A stretch of DNA of 64,000 bases, taken from positions 868,001 through 932,000 of the forward strand of contig NZ_AP023243.1 of NCBI RefSeq assembly GCF_016756495.1, written 5' to 3'. This stretch comes from Mesorhizobium sp. 113-3-3. Its GTDB lineage: Bacteria; Pseudomonadota; Alphaproteobacteria; Rhizobiales; Rhizobiaceae. Below are positions 42,359 to 50,885 of this stretch, piece by piece. The position numbers and the translations under genes are program-made. The notes beneath the pieces are model-generated. The model saw only the letters and a list, made by a program, of their open reading frames with translations. It searched no databases and was not told the origin of the DNA. Numbering within the stretch: position 1 is the stretch's first letter; each line of letters starts with the position of its first letter.

Positions 42359-42727
42359 ATGAAGACGCTAAATCAGACCGCGCTTGTCGCGGTAACGATC
42401 GCTGCTGGCCTGATGGTCGGCGCTTCCGCCACTTCAGCAACCGCCGCCGCCGGCCAGTGCGGCCGTGCTTCCTGGTACGCGCTGCATTCGCGCACCGCAT
42501 CGGGCGAGCGCATGAACCCGTCGGCGATGACCGCCGCCCACCGCACCCTGCCGTTCGGCACCAAATTGCGCGTCACCAACAAGAACAATGGCAAAAGCGT
42601 CATCGTGCGCATCAACGATCGCGGCCCGTTCATCAAGGGGCGCGTGCTCGACCTGTCGAAGGGCGCCGCCGGCCAGCTCGGCTTCATCGGTTCCGGCCAT
42701 ACCTCGGTCTGCATGGCGCGTGTCTGA
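42359..42727 (+). CDS. RlpA-like double-psi beta-barrel protein, exported
   Basis: A 122-residue protein with a signal peptide ([29 protein letters not shown]). The mature part is a double-psi beta-barrel of the RlpA type: [75 protein letters not shown], with the DRGPF motif and the catalytic Asp equivalent. RlpA proteins are septal lytic transglycosylases that act on denuded glycan. There is no SPOR domain, so septal targeting is uncertain. Two cysteines may form a disulfide. Confidence 0.9.
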   Translation: MKTLNQTALVAVTIAAGLMVGASATSATAAAGQCGRASWYALHSRTASGERMNPSAMTAAHRTLPFGTKLRVTNKNNGKSVIVRINDRGPFIKGRVLDLSKGAAGQLGFIGSGHTSVCMARV

Positions 42728-42737
42728 TTGCATTTCC

Positions 42738-42812
42738 CTGGACCATGATCTCTTCCGAACCGCAGGTCAGCGAAGCAAAAACCGGCAACCACTTTTCGGG
42801 ATCATGTCTGGT
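42738..42812 (+). repeat. Rhizobial 'GATCATG...CTTTTCGGGATCATG' palindromic repeat
   Basis: CCATGATCTCTTCCGAACCG, then AAAAACCGGCAACCACTTTTCGGGATCATG form a loosely inverted unit (CATGATC / GATCATG ends). I recognise this as a common short repeat of rhizobial genomes, often after stop codons. Apart from it, nothing is seen between the RlpA-like gene and phaZ. Confidence 0.6.
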
Positions 42813-43033
42813 GTCCGGCAGCAGGGCCGGACACATTTCCTACACATTTCGGCACTGCACATTGAGCCGGCTCGGCCGTTCAAGCCCGATTTCCGGCGCT
42901 TTGGACGAAAGAACCATTGGTCACGCCACGTGACGTATTGCATCGCAGCAATTAGTTGTTAACTTCGCCACGAGACATTTGAGGCTCGGCGCTGCTCGTC
43001 GTCCCTTCGGTCGCAGCAGCAGCGGGGTTGTCG

Positions 43034-44311
43034 ATGTTCTACCAGCTCTACGAATGGAACCATGCGGCGCTGCAGCCGGCCCGGCTCTATGCCGACGCGG
43101 TGCGGATGTTCTATTCCAATCCGCTCAATCCGATTGCGCACACGCCCTGGGGCCGTTCGGTCGCGGCGGGCGCCGAACTGTTCGAACGCACCACGCGCCG
43201 CTACGGCAAGCCTGTCTTCGGCCTCGACAAGACCGTCGTCGACTGGAAGAGCGTCGAGGTCACCGAAAAAACCGTCTGGTCGAAGCCGTTCTGCAATCTC
43301 GTGCGCTTCGAGCGCGCCGTTCCCGCCGGACGCAAGGCGGATCCGAAGCTTTTGATCGTGGCGCCGATGTCGGGCCACTATGCGACGCTGCTGCGCGGTA
43401 CGGTGGAAGCCATGCTGCCCTATGCCGATGTCCACATCACCGACTGGCTCGACGCCCGCATGGTGCCGCTGGCCGACGGCAGCTTCGATCTCGACGACTA
43501 TATCGACTACATCATCGAGATGTTCCATGCGCTCGGTCCCGACACCCATGTGATGGCGGTGTGCCAGCCTTCCGTGCCGGTTCTGGCGGCGGTGGCGCTG
43601 ATGGAGGCGAAGGGCGACCCCTTCGTGCCGTCGACCATGACCCTGATGGGCGGGCCGATCGACACACGCCGGAACCCGACCGCGGTGAATCTGCTGGCCG
43701 AGGAAAAGGGCATCGACTGGTTCCGCGACAATGTCGTCATGCGCGCGCCCTGGCCGGTGCCGGGCTTCGGCCGCGAGGTCTATCCGGGCTTCCTGCAGCT
43801 GTCGGGCTTCATGAGCATGAATCTCGACCGCCACATCATCGCCCACAAGGACTTCTTCATGCACCTTGTGAAGCATGACGGCGACAATGCCGAAAAACAC
43901 CGCGACTTCTACGACGAATATCTGGCGGTCATGGACCTGACGGCGGAATTCTACCTGCAGACCGTCGACACCGTGTTCGTGCGCCATGCCTTGCCCAAGG
44001 GCGAGATGACGCATCGCGGCACCCGCATCGATACATCGGCCATCCGCAACGTCGCCCTGTTCACGGTCGAGGGCGAGAACGACGACATATCGGGCCTCGG
44101 CCAGACCAAGGCGGCGCAGGATCTGTGCGTCAACATCCCGGCCGACAAGAAGGCGCATTACATGCAGCCGGCGGTCGGCCATTACGGCGTCTTCAACGGC
44201 TCGCGCTTCCGCTCCGAGATCGTGCCTCGCATCGTCGACTTCATCACCAGCTATGGCCGCCAGACCCGCGTCGCGGTGAAGCCGAAGCTGGTCCGCACCG
44301 CCAAGCGGTAG
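43034..44311 (+). CDS. phaZ: Intracellular polyhydroxyalkanoate (PHB) depolymerase
   Basis: A 425-residue enzyme that degrades stored PHB granules to 3-hydroxybutyrate oligomers. It begins MFYQLYEWNHAALQPARLYADAVRMFYSNPLNP, the standard start of the family. The alpha/beta hydrolase core has VAPMSGHYATLLRGTVEAMLPYADVHITDW, the lipase-box-like VCQPSVPVLAAVA with cysteine in place of serine (as in known intracellular PhaZ), and the C-terminal HYGVFNGSRFR with the expected His. ATG 43034 has AGCGGGG six bases upstream; TTG 43028 is an alternative. It stands alone. Confidence 0.94.
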   Translation: MFYQLYEWNHAALQPARLYADAVRMFYSNPLNPIAHTPWGRSVAAGAELFERTTRRYGKPVFGLDKTVVDWKSVEVTEKTVWSKPFCNLVRFERAVPAGRKADPKLLIVAPMSGHYATLLRGTVEAMLPYADVHITDWLDARMVPLADGSFDLDDYIDYIIEMFHALGPDTHVMAVCQPSVPVLAAVALMEAKGDPFVPSTMTLMGGPIDTRRNPTAVNLLAEEKGIDWFRDNVVMRAPWPVPGFGREVYPGFLQLSGFMSMNLDRHIIAHKDFFMHLVKHDGDNAEKHRDFYDEYLAVMDLTAEFYLQTVDTVFVRHALPKGEMTHRGTRIDTSAIRNVALFTVEGENDDISGLGQTKAAQDLCVNIPADKKAHYMQPAVGHYGVFNGSRFRSEIVPRIVDFITSYGRQTRVAVKPKLVRTAKR

Positions 44312-44419
44312 GCCATTCCGGAACAAAGTCCGAGAAATCGGCCGCCGGCCGGTTCTGTTGCACAATAGACGCTGTGCCTCCCCGCGGGTAACCATGCCGC
44401 AAATCAGTCCGTCGTCGTA

Positions 44420-44438
44420 ATTGACACGGACTGTCAAT
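44420..44438. promoter_or_regulatory. Inverted repeat ATTGACA-N5-TGTCAAT
   Basis: A perfect 7-bp inverted repeat lies 41 bp before the ATG at 44479. It overlaps a TTGACA that could act as a -35 element, so it might be an operator. No protein is assigned. Confidence 0.4.
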
Positions 44439-44443
44439 CGCCC

Positions 44444-44459
44444 TTAACGTTTCGTTAAC
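44444..44459 (+). promoter_or_regulatory. Candidate CtrA binding site
   Basis: TTAACGTTTCGTTAAC matches the CtrA consensus TTAA-N7-TTAAC exactly and is also palindromic (TTAACG/CGTTAA). It ends 19 bp before the start codon of the BTLCP gene. Position so close to the start suggests repression or a leaderless-type promoter. Confidence 0.55.
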
Positions 44460-44478
44460 AACAGGGTGAGCGGGGACA

Positions 44479-45093
44479 ATGAATTCCTCAACAATGGCGA
44501 GAAGGCTGCGTTTGTGCGTGGCTGCGGCCGGTCTGGCAGCCACGGGAAGCTGGCCGGCAATGGCTGCCGGAGCGATGGCGACCGGCGGCATCACCTCGCA
44601 GCCGATCGGCCACTACGATTTCTGCAAGCAGCACCCCGGCGAATGCTCGATCCGTCCGAGCAATCTGGCACCGGCCAGGATGACCAACGGCCTGATGAGC
44701 AAGCTCGCCGGCGTCACCGCCCGGGTCAACGCCGCCGTCAAGCCGATGAGCGACATGGACATTTACGGCAAGGACGAGGTCTGGGCCTATCCCGACAAGG
44801 GCGTCGGCGATTGCGAGGACTACGTGCTGGAGAAGCGCCGCCGGCTGTCCCGCATGGGCATATCGCTTTCCGACCTGCTGATCACCGTGGTGCGCAAGCC
44901 CGATGGCGAAGGCCATTCCGTGCTGACCGTGCGCACCGACAAGGGCGACTACGTGCTCGACAATCTGAACGACAAGGTCAAGGCCTGGGACCAGACCGGT
45001 TACCGCTTCCTCAAGCGGCAGGCGATCGACAACACCGGCCGCTGGGTCTCCATCCGCGGCGGCCAGCAGGTGCTGGTCGGGTCGGTGGAGTAG
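44479..45093 (+). CDS. Bacterial transglutaminase-like cysteine peptidase (BTLCP, DUF920)
   Basis: A 204-residue exported protein. The signal peptide ends near residue 30 (RLRLCVAAAGLAATGSWPAMAA). The catalytic triad is visible: Cys in KGVGDCEDYVLEKRRRL, His in GEGHSVLTVRTDKGDYVLD, and Asp in VLDNLNDKV. BTLCPs (LapG-like fold) cleave surface adhesins in some bacteria; in rhizobia, many periplasmic members have no known target. No LapD-like partner is adjacent. An exact CtrA-like site and an inverted repeat lie just upstream, so cell-cycle regulation is possible. Confidence 0.9.
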   Translation: MNSSTMARRLRLCVAAAGLAATGSWPAMAAGAMATGGITSQPIGHYDFCKQHPGECSIRPSNLAPARMTNGLMSKLAGVTARVNAAVKPMSDMDIYGKDEVWAYPDKGVGDCEDYVLEKRRRLSRMGISLSDLLITVVRKPDGEGHSVLTVRTDKGDYVLDNLNDKVKAWDQTGYRFLKRQAIDNTGRWVSIRGGQQVLVGSVE

Positions 45094-45159
45094 GGGCGGG
45101 CCGCCTTCGCGGTCCCTCTGACGTTCTCTTCAGCAAACTGCCGAGGCTGGCGCCGCCCC

Positions 45160-45340
45160 TCATTGCCCAGCCGGGCATTTCTCCCCGTATAGTGACGGGG
45201 AGAAAGATGCTGTCATCGCCGCTTTCGCCAATCATCAACGCCGCAAGACAATCGCCGACGGCGCGGCTGTTCCCTTCTCCCCGTCTCTATACGGGGAGAA
45301 GGTGCCGGCAGGCGGATGAGGGGCGGCGCCGACGTTGCCG
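45160..45340. repeat. Palindromic intergenic repeat (CATTTCTCCCCGTATAG / GGGGAGAAGGTGCCGGCAGG)
   Basis: The left module (CGCCCCTCATTGCCC, GCCGGGCATTTCTCCCC, GTATAGTGACGGGGAGAAAG) and the right module (CTTCTCCCCGTCTCTATACG, GGGAGAAGGTGCCGGCAGGC, GGATGAGGGGCGGCG) are inverted and separated by about 65 bp. The two occur in the opposite order at 61850-62018. Nothing else is seen in 45094-45465 except the leader of the next gene. Confidence 0.82.
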
Positions 45341-45465
45341 GCTAGTCCCCTTTCGTAGGCCTCCACGCATCCCTCCCAAAAAAATCTCCACCTCTCCGTG
45401 AACCATTTCCGTCCACCCGGCGACACACAGCCGTGAACGACGAAACCCAACCATGGAGACTTCAA

Positions 45466-45708
45466 ATGACTGCTCTTCTGCGCAACACCCTTCTCGCCTT
45501 CGCCGCCGTGTCGGCCCTGGGCGGATCCGCGATGGCCGACCAGACGGTCAGCTGCGTGCACACCAACCTCAATGACCTTTGGGCCGGCCGTTGTTGCGGC
45601 ACCGCCGGCGCGTCGGACTGCCTGGGCGGCGGCAACAATGGCCACGACCATGACCGCCCGGGCACCAAGGGCGGCAACCCCAATGGCAGCACGGCCGGCA
45701 AGCCTTGA
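45466..45708 (+). CDS. Small secreted Cys/Gly-rich protein, function unknown
   Basis: An 80-residue protein with a signal peptide (MTALLRNTLLAFAAVSALGGSAMA, cleaved near residue 24). The mature part has four cysteines (SCVHTNLNDLWAGRCCGTAGASDCLGGGN) and a Gly/Asp/His tail (NNGHDHDRPGTKGGNPNGSTAG). The HDHD stretch could bind metal. No family is recognised. The ATG 45466 follows TGGAGAC at normal spacing. It stands alone between repeats and a convergent HTH gene. Confidence 0.7.
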   Translation: MTALLRNTLLAFAAVSALGGSAMADQTVSCVHTNLNDLWAGRCCGTAGASDCLGGGNNGHDHDRPGTKGGNPNGSTAGKP

Positions 45709-45794
45709 TCCAGCCACAGCTGCCCGCTGGCGGTTCGCCGGCGGGCACTGTTCTGTGCTCCGGCAGACCCTCCGCGAAATCCGGGTAAAACCTG

Positions 45795-46163
45795 TTACTT
45801 CAGCCGGCCGAGTGCAGCGCGGATCGAGGCGGTGATGCGGCGCAGTTCCGCTTCGTCAAGCTTCTCGATGTTCTCGGCCAGGAGGTTGGCGAGCTCGGTG
45901 GCGGCGGGATTGAGGCCCGACGTATCGAGTTTTACACGCGGGTGCGAAGCTTCGGCCAGCCGCGCCAGCTCCTCGGCGTCGTCCCAGATGACGTTGAAAT
46001 AGCCGATGATCTTCTGGATCAGCGTCCAGGTCGGCGCGCCGCGCCTGCCATGCTCGAGCGCCGAGAGATAGGCGGCGCTGACGCCGATCGCCGCCGCCAT
46101 GTCCTTCTGGCTGACGCCGCGCTCGAGCCTGAGCGCCCGCAGCCTCTCGCCGAACGGCGTCAT
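45795..46163 (-). CDS. XRE-family regulator with C-terminal helical extension
   Basis: A 122-residue protein. The HTH spans residues 3-60 (FGERLRALRLERGVSQKDMAAAIGVSAAYLSALEHGRRGAPTWTLIQKIIGYFNVIWDDAEEL). The C-terminal 50 residues (ASHPRVKLDTSGLNPAATELANLLAENIEKLDEAELRRITASIRAALGRL) match a tail common to rhizobial proteins found after Smr. It starts 25 bp after the Smr gene on the same strand, so the tim44-mltA-smr-xre set is probably one transcript. Its targets are not known. Confidence 0.9.
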   Translation of the reverse strand: MTPFGERLRALRLERGVSQKDMAAAIGVSAAYLSALEHGRRGAPTWTLIQKIIGYFNVIWDDAEELARLAEASHPRVKLDTSGLNPAATELANLLAENIEKLDEAELRRITASIRAALGRLK

Positions 46164-46188
46164 ATGCACGAACTCACGGCGTCCGGCC

Positions 46189-46719
46189 TCATGCGCGTGC
46201 CCGCCGCAGCCGGATATAGAGCGCGCCCGCGCCGCCATGGTTGCGGGCGGCATGGTCGTGGCTGGAGACCAGCGGCCGGAAGGCCGGCGTCGACAGCCAG
46301 GTCGGAACCGCGCGCCGCAACACACCGTCGCCGCCGGAGGATGACCCCTTGCCGGTGATGACCAGCACATAGCGGACGCCGCCGGCATGCGCCCGGTGCA
46401 GGAACGAGAACAGCAGCGAATAGGCCTCGTCCTGCGTCATGCCATGCAGGTCGACGCGGCCTTCGATCGGCAGCCGGCCCTTCGACAGTTTGTCCAGCGT
46501 CGGTTCGTCGAGCCGGTGCGTGACATGCTGCGCCTTCGGCTTTGCCGCGCCCGGCGCATTGGCGGCGGGCTGGGCCGTCTGCGGCGCGGACGGCTTGGCC
46601 TCGATGGCCATGTCGGGAATCTCGACGGAGGTTTTGCCCTTCAGCGGCTTGGCCGTGCGCGCCACCAGGTTCCACAGCACCCGGTCGTCCTCGCTCAGCC
46701 TGTCCGGACGCTTGCTCAT
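46189..46719 (-). CDS. Smr domain protein (putative nuclease/DNA-binding)
   Basis: A 176-residue protein. The N-terminal 85 residues are Ala/Pro-rich and variable. The C-terminal Smr domain (about 85-176) has the DLHG motif (EGRVDLHGMTQDEAYSLL) and the TGKG motif (YVLVITGKGSSSGGDGVLRRAVPTWL). Stand-alone Smr proteins, relatives of the C-terminus of MutS2, can nick or bind DNA or RNA; the target here is unknown. Its start overlaps the mltA stop by four bases, so it is coupled to the envelope operon rather than to repair genes. Confidence 0.9.
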   Translation of the reverse strand: MSKRPDRLSEDDRVLWNLVARTAKPLKGKTSVEIPDMAIEAKPSAPQTAQPAANAPGAAKPKAQHVTHRLDEPTLDKLSKGRLPIEGRVDLHGMTQDEAYSLLFSFLHRAHAGGVRYVLVITGKGSSSGGDGVLRRAVPTWLSTPAFRPLVSSHDHAARNHGGAGALYIRLRRARA

Positions 46720-47816
46720 CTTGCGCCCCCGGCCAGCGCGCGCGGCACCAGCGCGTAGAAATCAGCGGTATTGCGCACCACGCCGGCGATCTCGCCGGCC
46801 GCGTCGCCCGAACCGGCGAACAGGTCGCCGCGCGCCGGTCCGGTGATGGCCGAGCCGGTATCCTGCGCGATCATCAGCCGGCGGAACGGTTTTGCCTCGA
46901 AAGCGGTCAGCGTCGGCGCGTCGATATAAAACGGCGTGCCGAATGTGTGCAGCAGGCGGTCGACCGCCACCGAGCGGCCCGGCGTCAGCGGCACCTTGGC
47001 GGCGGCGATCGGGCCAAGTGCTGCATCCTCCACGTCAGCCTCGCGGAAGAAGATGTAGGAGCGGTTCTGCCACAGGATCTCGTCGATGCGCCCGGGGTGC
47101 GCCTTGAACCAGGCGCGGATCGACTGCATCGTCACCTCAGCCAGCGGGATCTCGCCGAGCTCGCTCAGGATTTTGCCGGGTCCGGTGAAACGCTGGCCCG
47201 ACTTGGCGGCGTAGGTGACGCGGCGCAACCGGCCATCTGTCATGGCGAGCCGCGCCGCCCCTTGCACATGGATGAAGAATGCGTCGACCTTTTCGGCCAG
47301 CCAGGCGATCTCCAGCCCCTGGCCGGCCAGCGCGCCGCGCTCGATCGCGCCACGGTCGAAATACTCGGCCAGTCCATCCGCCGTCCGGCGCGCGAAGGCG
47401 AGATAGGAATCCATGCCCTGCGGCCGGTTGGCGTCGTCGACATCGACGAGATCGGCCGGCCGCGACATGAGCGGCACGGTGAAGCGCCCGGTCCGCACCG
47501 GCGAGGCCTCGACCTGTGGCTCGTAAAAGCCGGTGACGAGGCCGGCGCCACTCTCGGGCCGCACCAGCATCGGCACAAAATGGCGCTCGAAGAAAGTTCG
47601 CGCCTCCGCCCGGCTGGCGGGTGCTGCGGTGCGCGCCTCGGCATAGGCTGCGGCGAAGGCGCCGAAATCGACGCCGAGCGCGCCGCTGCGATAGGGCTTT
47701 GTCAGCACATGGAAAGCGGAGCGGCGGAACGCCTCGAAGGCTAGCAGGGGGTCGTCATCGCCCCAGCCGGGGAGATCCTCGAAGGACTTTTCGACAAAGA
47801 GAGGCGATAGCGACAC
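46716..47816 (-). CDS. mltA: Membrane-bound lytic murein transglycosylase A (MltA)
   Basis: A 366-residue enzyme cleaving the MurNAc-GlcNAc bond of peptidoglycan. The MltA domain has FFERHFVPMLVRPESGAGLVTGFYEPQVEASPVRTGRF and the VDAFFIHVQGAARLAMTDGRLRRVTYAAKSGQ segment. The 3D-like barrel at the end has MIAQDTGSAITGPARGDLFAGSGDAAG with the catalytic Asp pattern. No clear lipobox is visible in the chosen N-terminus. The start is uncertain; GTG 47816 (preceded by GGCGAGG) is preferred since the frame further upstream overlaps the tim44 gene. It is the second gene of the operon. Confidence 0.88.
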   Translation of the reverse strand: MSLSPLFVEKSFEDLPGWGDDDPLLAFEAFRRSAFHVLTKPYRSGALGVDFGAFAAAYAEARTAAPASRAEARTFFERHFVPMLVRPESGAGLVTGFYEPQVEASPVRTGRFTVPLMSRPADLVDVDDANRPQGMDSYLAFARRTADGLAEYFDRGAIERGALAGQGLEIAWLAEKVDAFFIHVQGAARLAMTDGRLRRVTYAAKSGQRFTGPGKILSELGEIPLAEVTMQSIRAWFKAHPGRIDEILWQNRSYIFFREADVEDAALGPIAAAKVPLTPGRSVAVDRLLHTFGTPFYIDAPTLTAFEAKPFRRLMIAQDTGSAITGPARGDLFAGSGDAAGEIAGVVRNTADFYALVPRALAGGAR

Positions 47817-47841
47817 CGGAGCCTCGCCGCGTTTGCCGGGC

Positions 47842-48549
47842 TCAGTCTTCTTCTTCGGTGGCGACGAGCTTCCAGTTCGGATCGCGCGAGCGCGTGTCGC
47901 GGGCGAAGGTCCAGACATCCTTGACCTCGGCCACGGTTTCCGGATCGCCGTCGATCACCGCGCCGGCCTTGTCGCGCGTCGCCGAAATCAGCTCGCTGAT
48001 GATGCGCAGCGTCACATGCGCCTCGCCGCCCTTCATCTCGGCCGAGACGATGTCGGCCTTGTCGATGCCGACGAAGGAGGACTGGATCTTTTCGGACTTC
48101 GCCTCGCGCTCGCCGATCGCCGCGACGAAACCGTCGAACACCTCGCGCGACAACAGGTTCTTCAGCGTTTTGCGGTCGCCGTCGGCATAGGCCATGACGA
48201 TCATCTCATAGGCCATCTTGGCGCCGTCGATGAAACCCTTCGGGTCGAAGGACGGGTCATTGTCCTTGATCGCGCGCAGGCCCTTGTTGAGGTCGGTGTC
48301 GGGCTTGGCAAAGGCGTCGATGGCCGTGTAGGCGTCGGCAGGCGCCGGCTCGCCCGGCTGCCGCTTGCGCGGCAGCGAAACGACATTTTCCGGCTTCTGC
48401 GTGGCGTCCTTTTCGGTGCGCGCCGCCGTGTAGGGGTCGAAGGGCGGCCGCTCGCTACCGGTCCGACGGCCCAGCACGTTGCGCAGCTGGAAGAAGATCA
48501 CCACCGCCGCGATCAGGAAGAAAATCGTGCCGAAGTCGAAGAAGCCCAT
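47842..48549 (-). CDS. Tim44-like (TimA) domain protein
   Basis: A 235-residue protein with an N-terminal membrane anchor (MGFFDFGTIFFLIAAVVIFFQLRNVLG) and a soluble Tim44 domain from about residue 85 (FAKPDTDLNKGLRAIKDNDPSFDPKGFIDGAKMAYEMIVMAYADGDRKTLKNLLSREVFDGF). Bacterial homologues of mitochondrial Tim44 reside in the inner membrane and are proposed to help membrane protein assembly. ATG 48549 is used; a TTG at 48561 is possible. It is the first gene of the tim44-mltA-smr-xre operon and is divergent from fxsA, as in other rhizobia. Confidence 0.9.
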   Translation of the reverse strand: MGFFDFGTIFFLIAAVVIFFQLRNVLGRRTGSERPPFDPYTAARTEKDATQKPENVVSLPRKRQPGEPAPADAYTAIDAFAKPDTDLNKGLRAIKDNDPSFDPKGFIDGAKMAYEMIVMAYADGDRKTLKNLLSREVFDGFVAAIGEREAKSEKIQSSFVGIDKADIVSAEMKGGEAHVTLRIISELISATRDKAGAVIDGDPETVAEVKDVWTFARDTRSRDPNWKLVATEEED

Positions 48550-48760
48550 ATCTTCCGCCAATCAATCCCTGCCTCTAGGCCGGACCATCCGGCCAACAGG
48601 CCGCGGTCGCATAGCGTTCAACATTCAAAGCATATAGAACGCAAGGTGCAATCATTCAAATTAAAGGCAGGCATACCTATCTAACGGCCTCAGTGCCAGC
48701 GGCGATTGCCGCCAAGGCCAAAACAATCGAAACGACCAACGACCGGAAGGTTGGCAAGAC

Positions 48761-49258
48761 TTGCGCATTTCGCTGCTTCCCCTTTTTCTCCTCGCCCTGC
48801 CGCTGCTGGAAATCGCCGGTTTCGTCATCGTCGGCCGCGAGGTCGGCGCGCTGGCGACGGTCGGCCTGGTGCTGGCCTCCAGCATCGCCGGCGTGCTCCT
48901 GCTCCGGCACCAGGGTTTCGGCGTCATGGCGCGGGTGCGCGCCGAGATGGACGCCGGCCATGATCCGAGCCGCCATCTCGCCCACGGCGCCATGATCGTG
49001 GTCGCCGCGATCCTTCTGATCATCCCCGGCTTCATCACCGATATTATCGGCCTGCTGCTGTTCCTGCCGCCGGTGCGCGACCTGGCCTGGCGCCGGTTCA
49101 AGGGCCGCATCGTGGTGGCCACGGATTTCTCGGCCGGCGGTTTTCGCCGGTCGCGCGACAAGGTCATCGACCTCGACGACGGCGACTATTCGCGTGAGGA
49201 CGATTTCAAGCGCGGCCCGGATCATAATTCGCCGTGGCGGCGGCTGAAGGACGATTAG
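48761..49258 (+). CDS. fxsA: FxsA family membrane protein
   Basis: A 165-residue inner-membrane protein. It has helices LLPLFLLALPLLEIAGFVIVGREVG, ATVGLVLASSIAGVLLLRHQG and AHGAMIVVAAILLIIPGFITDIIGLLLFLPPVRD; the last, with PGFITDIIG, is the diagnostic FxsA segment. The basic/acidic C-terminus is cytoplasmic. E. coli FxsA suppresses F-exclusion of phage T7; the normal role is unknown. The start is TTG, with GGCAAGA before it as a weak ribosome site. It is divergent from tim44 and lies upstream of secB on the same strand, a conserved rhizobial order. Confidence 0.88.
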   Translation: MRISLLPLFLLALPLLEIAGFVIVGREVGALATVGLVLASSIAGVLLLRHQGFGVMARVRAEMDAGHDPSRHLAHGAMIVVAAILLIIPGFITDIIGLLLFLPPVRDLAWRRFKGRIVVATDFSAGGFRRSRDKVIDLDDGDYSREDDFKRGPDHNSPWRRLKDD

Positions 49259-49284
49259 GTCGCGGGTGCGGCCCGGCCAGGCGC

Positions 49285-49490
49285 CTTTCCTCTCCCTCCG
49301 GAGGGGGGAGAGGTGGCTCGGCGAAGCCGAGACGGAGTGGGGGAACCACCTGGCAATCGACGCGAACGGATATTGAAAAGGGACCAAGGCGCAGGCATTG
49401 CCTCGCCTTGCGCCCAAGGGTCGACCCCCACTCCGTCGAGCTTCGCTCGACACCTCTCCCCCGATCGACGGGGGAGAGGAAGGGCGCCCT
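49285..49490. repeat. Palindromic intergenic repeat, right module then left module
   Basis: Module R (GCGCCTTTCCTCTCCC..GGGGAGAGGTGGCTCGGCGAA..GACGGAGTGGGGG, 49285-49345) comes first. Module L (CCCCCACTCCGTCGAGCTTC..CACCTCTCCCCC..GGGGGAGAGGAAGGGCGC, 49425-49490) follows about 80 bp later. At 50455-50605 the same modules stand in the reverse order L-R. The L modules of both sites differ by only one or two bases. Confidence 0.85.
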
Positions 49491-49514
49491 TCATGCAACG
49501 CCGGCGATTGGCGA

Positions 49515-49650
49515 AATCGGCGACAACCGCGTCCCTTGCCCCGTTTACGGGGAGTTGAGGAGTGGTCCGCGCAGCGGACGAAAAGCCAACTGCTTGGCTT
49601 TTCGAACGACGAACGCCGGCAGGCAGGTGAGGGGCGGCGCCGACCTCGAA
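49515..49650. repeat. Long dispersed repeat, copy 1 (with copy 2 at 52858-52995)
   Basis: This stretch has GGCGACAACCGCGTCCCTTGC, CCCGTTTACGGGGAGTTGAG, GAGTGGTCCGCGCAGCGGAC, GAAAAGCCAACTGCTTGGCTTTTCG, then AACGACGAACGCCGGCAGGC. Copy 2 agrees with it over about 130 bp with only a handful of substitutions. It contains a GAAAAGCCAA-CTGC-TTGGCTTTTC hairpin (10-bp stem). It lies upstream of secB. Confidence 0.85.
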
Positions 49651-49808
49651 TTGATTTCTCCAATGCAAAGTCGCAGCCGACACAGCCCAAAGCGATCGCC
49701 CCCGAGCCCCAAGGCGGCAAACCTTGTCTTGTCATGCCGACCATGGTAGCGAACGCCCGATTTCAATTCGGTCAGCAACGCTGCCCAGGGGAAAAGGAAA
49801 TAAGGCTC

Positions 49809-50309
49809 ATGGCCAGCAATGATGACGCGCCGACCGGCGCAGCCAACGGAAACGGCAATGCGGCGCAGCCGTCGCTCAACGTGCTTGCCCAGTATGTGAA
49901 GGACCTGTCCTTCGAAAGCCCCGGCGCGCCGAACTCGCTGCGCGGCCGCGACAAGGCCCCCGGCATCGCCATCAACGTCAACGTCAACGCCAACCCGCTG
50001 TCCGACAAGCAGTTCGACGTCAATCTGACGCTGAACGCCAAGGCCTCCTTCGACCAGGAAGTGCTGTTCAACGTCGAGCTGGTCTATGGCGGCGTCTTCG
50101 CCATTTCGGGCTTCCCGCAGGAGCACATGCTGCCGATCCTGTTCATCGAATGCCCGCGCCTGTTGTTCCCCTTCGCTCGCCAGATCATCGCCGAGGCGAC
50201 CCGCAATGGCGGCTTCCCGCCGCTGATGCTCGACCCGATCGACTTCGCGCAGATGTTCCAGCAGAAGATCGCCGAGGACCAGGCAGCGTCGAAGGTCCAG
50301 GTGAGCTGA
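49809..50309 (+). CDS. secB: Protein-export chaperone SecB
   Basis: A 166-residue cytosolic chaperone that holds preproteins unfolded and delivers them to SecA. It has the core segments [109 protein letters not shown]. The acidic helix end is typical of alphaproteobacteria. ATG 49809 is preceded by AAGG, a weak site; homology begins there. A strong rho-independent terminator follows after about 23 bp. Confidence 0.97.
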   Translation: MASNDDAPTGAANGNGNAAQPSLNVLAQYVKDLSFESPGAPNSLRGRDKAPGIAINVNVNANPLSDKQFDVNLTLNAKASFDQEVLFNVELVYGGVFAISGFPQEHMLPILFIECPRLLFPFARQIIAEATRNGGFPPLMLDPIDFAQMFQQKIAEDQAASKVQVS

Positions 50310-50332
50310 GCTATATCTACGGAATGCCTCGA

Positions 50333-50360
50333 AAAACCCGGCCTTGAGCCGGGTTTTTTG
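50333..50360 (+). terminator. Rho-independent terminator of secB
   Basis: AAAAACCCGGC and GCCGGGTTTTT form an 11-bp stem with the loop CTTGA, followed by one more T. It lies 23 bp after the secB stop and is the clearest intrinsic terminator of the window. Confidence 0.9.
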
Positions 50361-50454
50361 TTGCCTTGGTGACCCTTGGCAACGCCGGTGGGACAGCACC
50401 CATTTGCACCACCTAACGGTTCTGGTCGATCGAAATACAACGGTCGAGCCATGG

Positions 50455-50605
50455 TCGACCCCCACTCCGTCGAGCTTCGCTCGACACCTCTCCCCGATCG
50501 ACGGGGGAGAGGAAGGGCGCGAGTTCGCCAATCCTGGCGCCTTTCCTCTCCCTCCGGAGGGGGGAGAGGTGGCTCGGCAAAGCCGAGACGGAGTGGGGGA
50601 AGCCG
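50455..50605. repeat. Palindromic intergenic repeat, left module then right module
   Basis: Module L (50457-50520) and module R (50540-50600) are inverted to one another and could form an extended stem with inner hairpins (GTCGAGCTTCGCTCGAC; CTCTCCCC/GGGGAGAG; CTCGGCAAAGCCGAG). The modules are nearly identical to those at 49285-49490 but in the opposite order. The remaining 280 bp to the next gene show only leader-like sequence without a gene. Confidence 0.85.
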
Positions 50606-50885
50606 CTGGTGAAACGCGAAGCCGCAGGCCAGGGGGCGGACCTCGGCAGCCACCAGAAATGGATTGCCCCACAGGCCACGTCTCTGCGGAGCGTCGCACA
50701 ACTCCTGCGGATTCCAGAACACTTCCCAACGTCACCCCGCCCTATCATCGCCGCCTCAGGCAGAAGCGTCCCGGCGGTCGCAGCCGCTCCCGCGTCGGCG
50801 ATTCGCCGGGACGAGTCTGATTCCGTGCATGTCCCAAACCCCCGCACTTTTGGGCGGCATGCACCAACGACAAGAGGGAACGACG

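Noticed and set aside
50609..50885. A short gene between the repeat and the peptide-binding protein
   Set aside because: Open frames here are Arg/Ser-rich, overlap in several frames and lack ribosome sites; the stretch looks like an untranslated leader.
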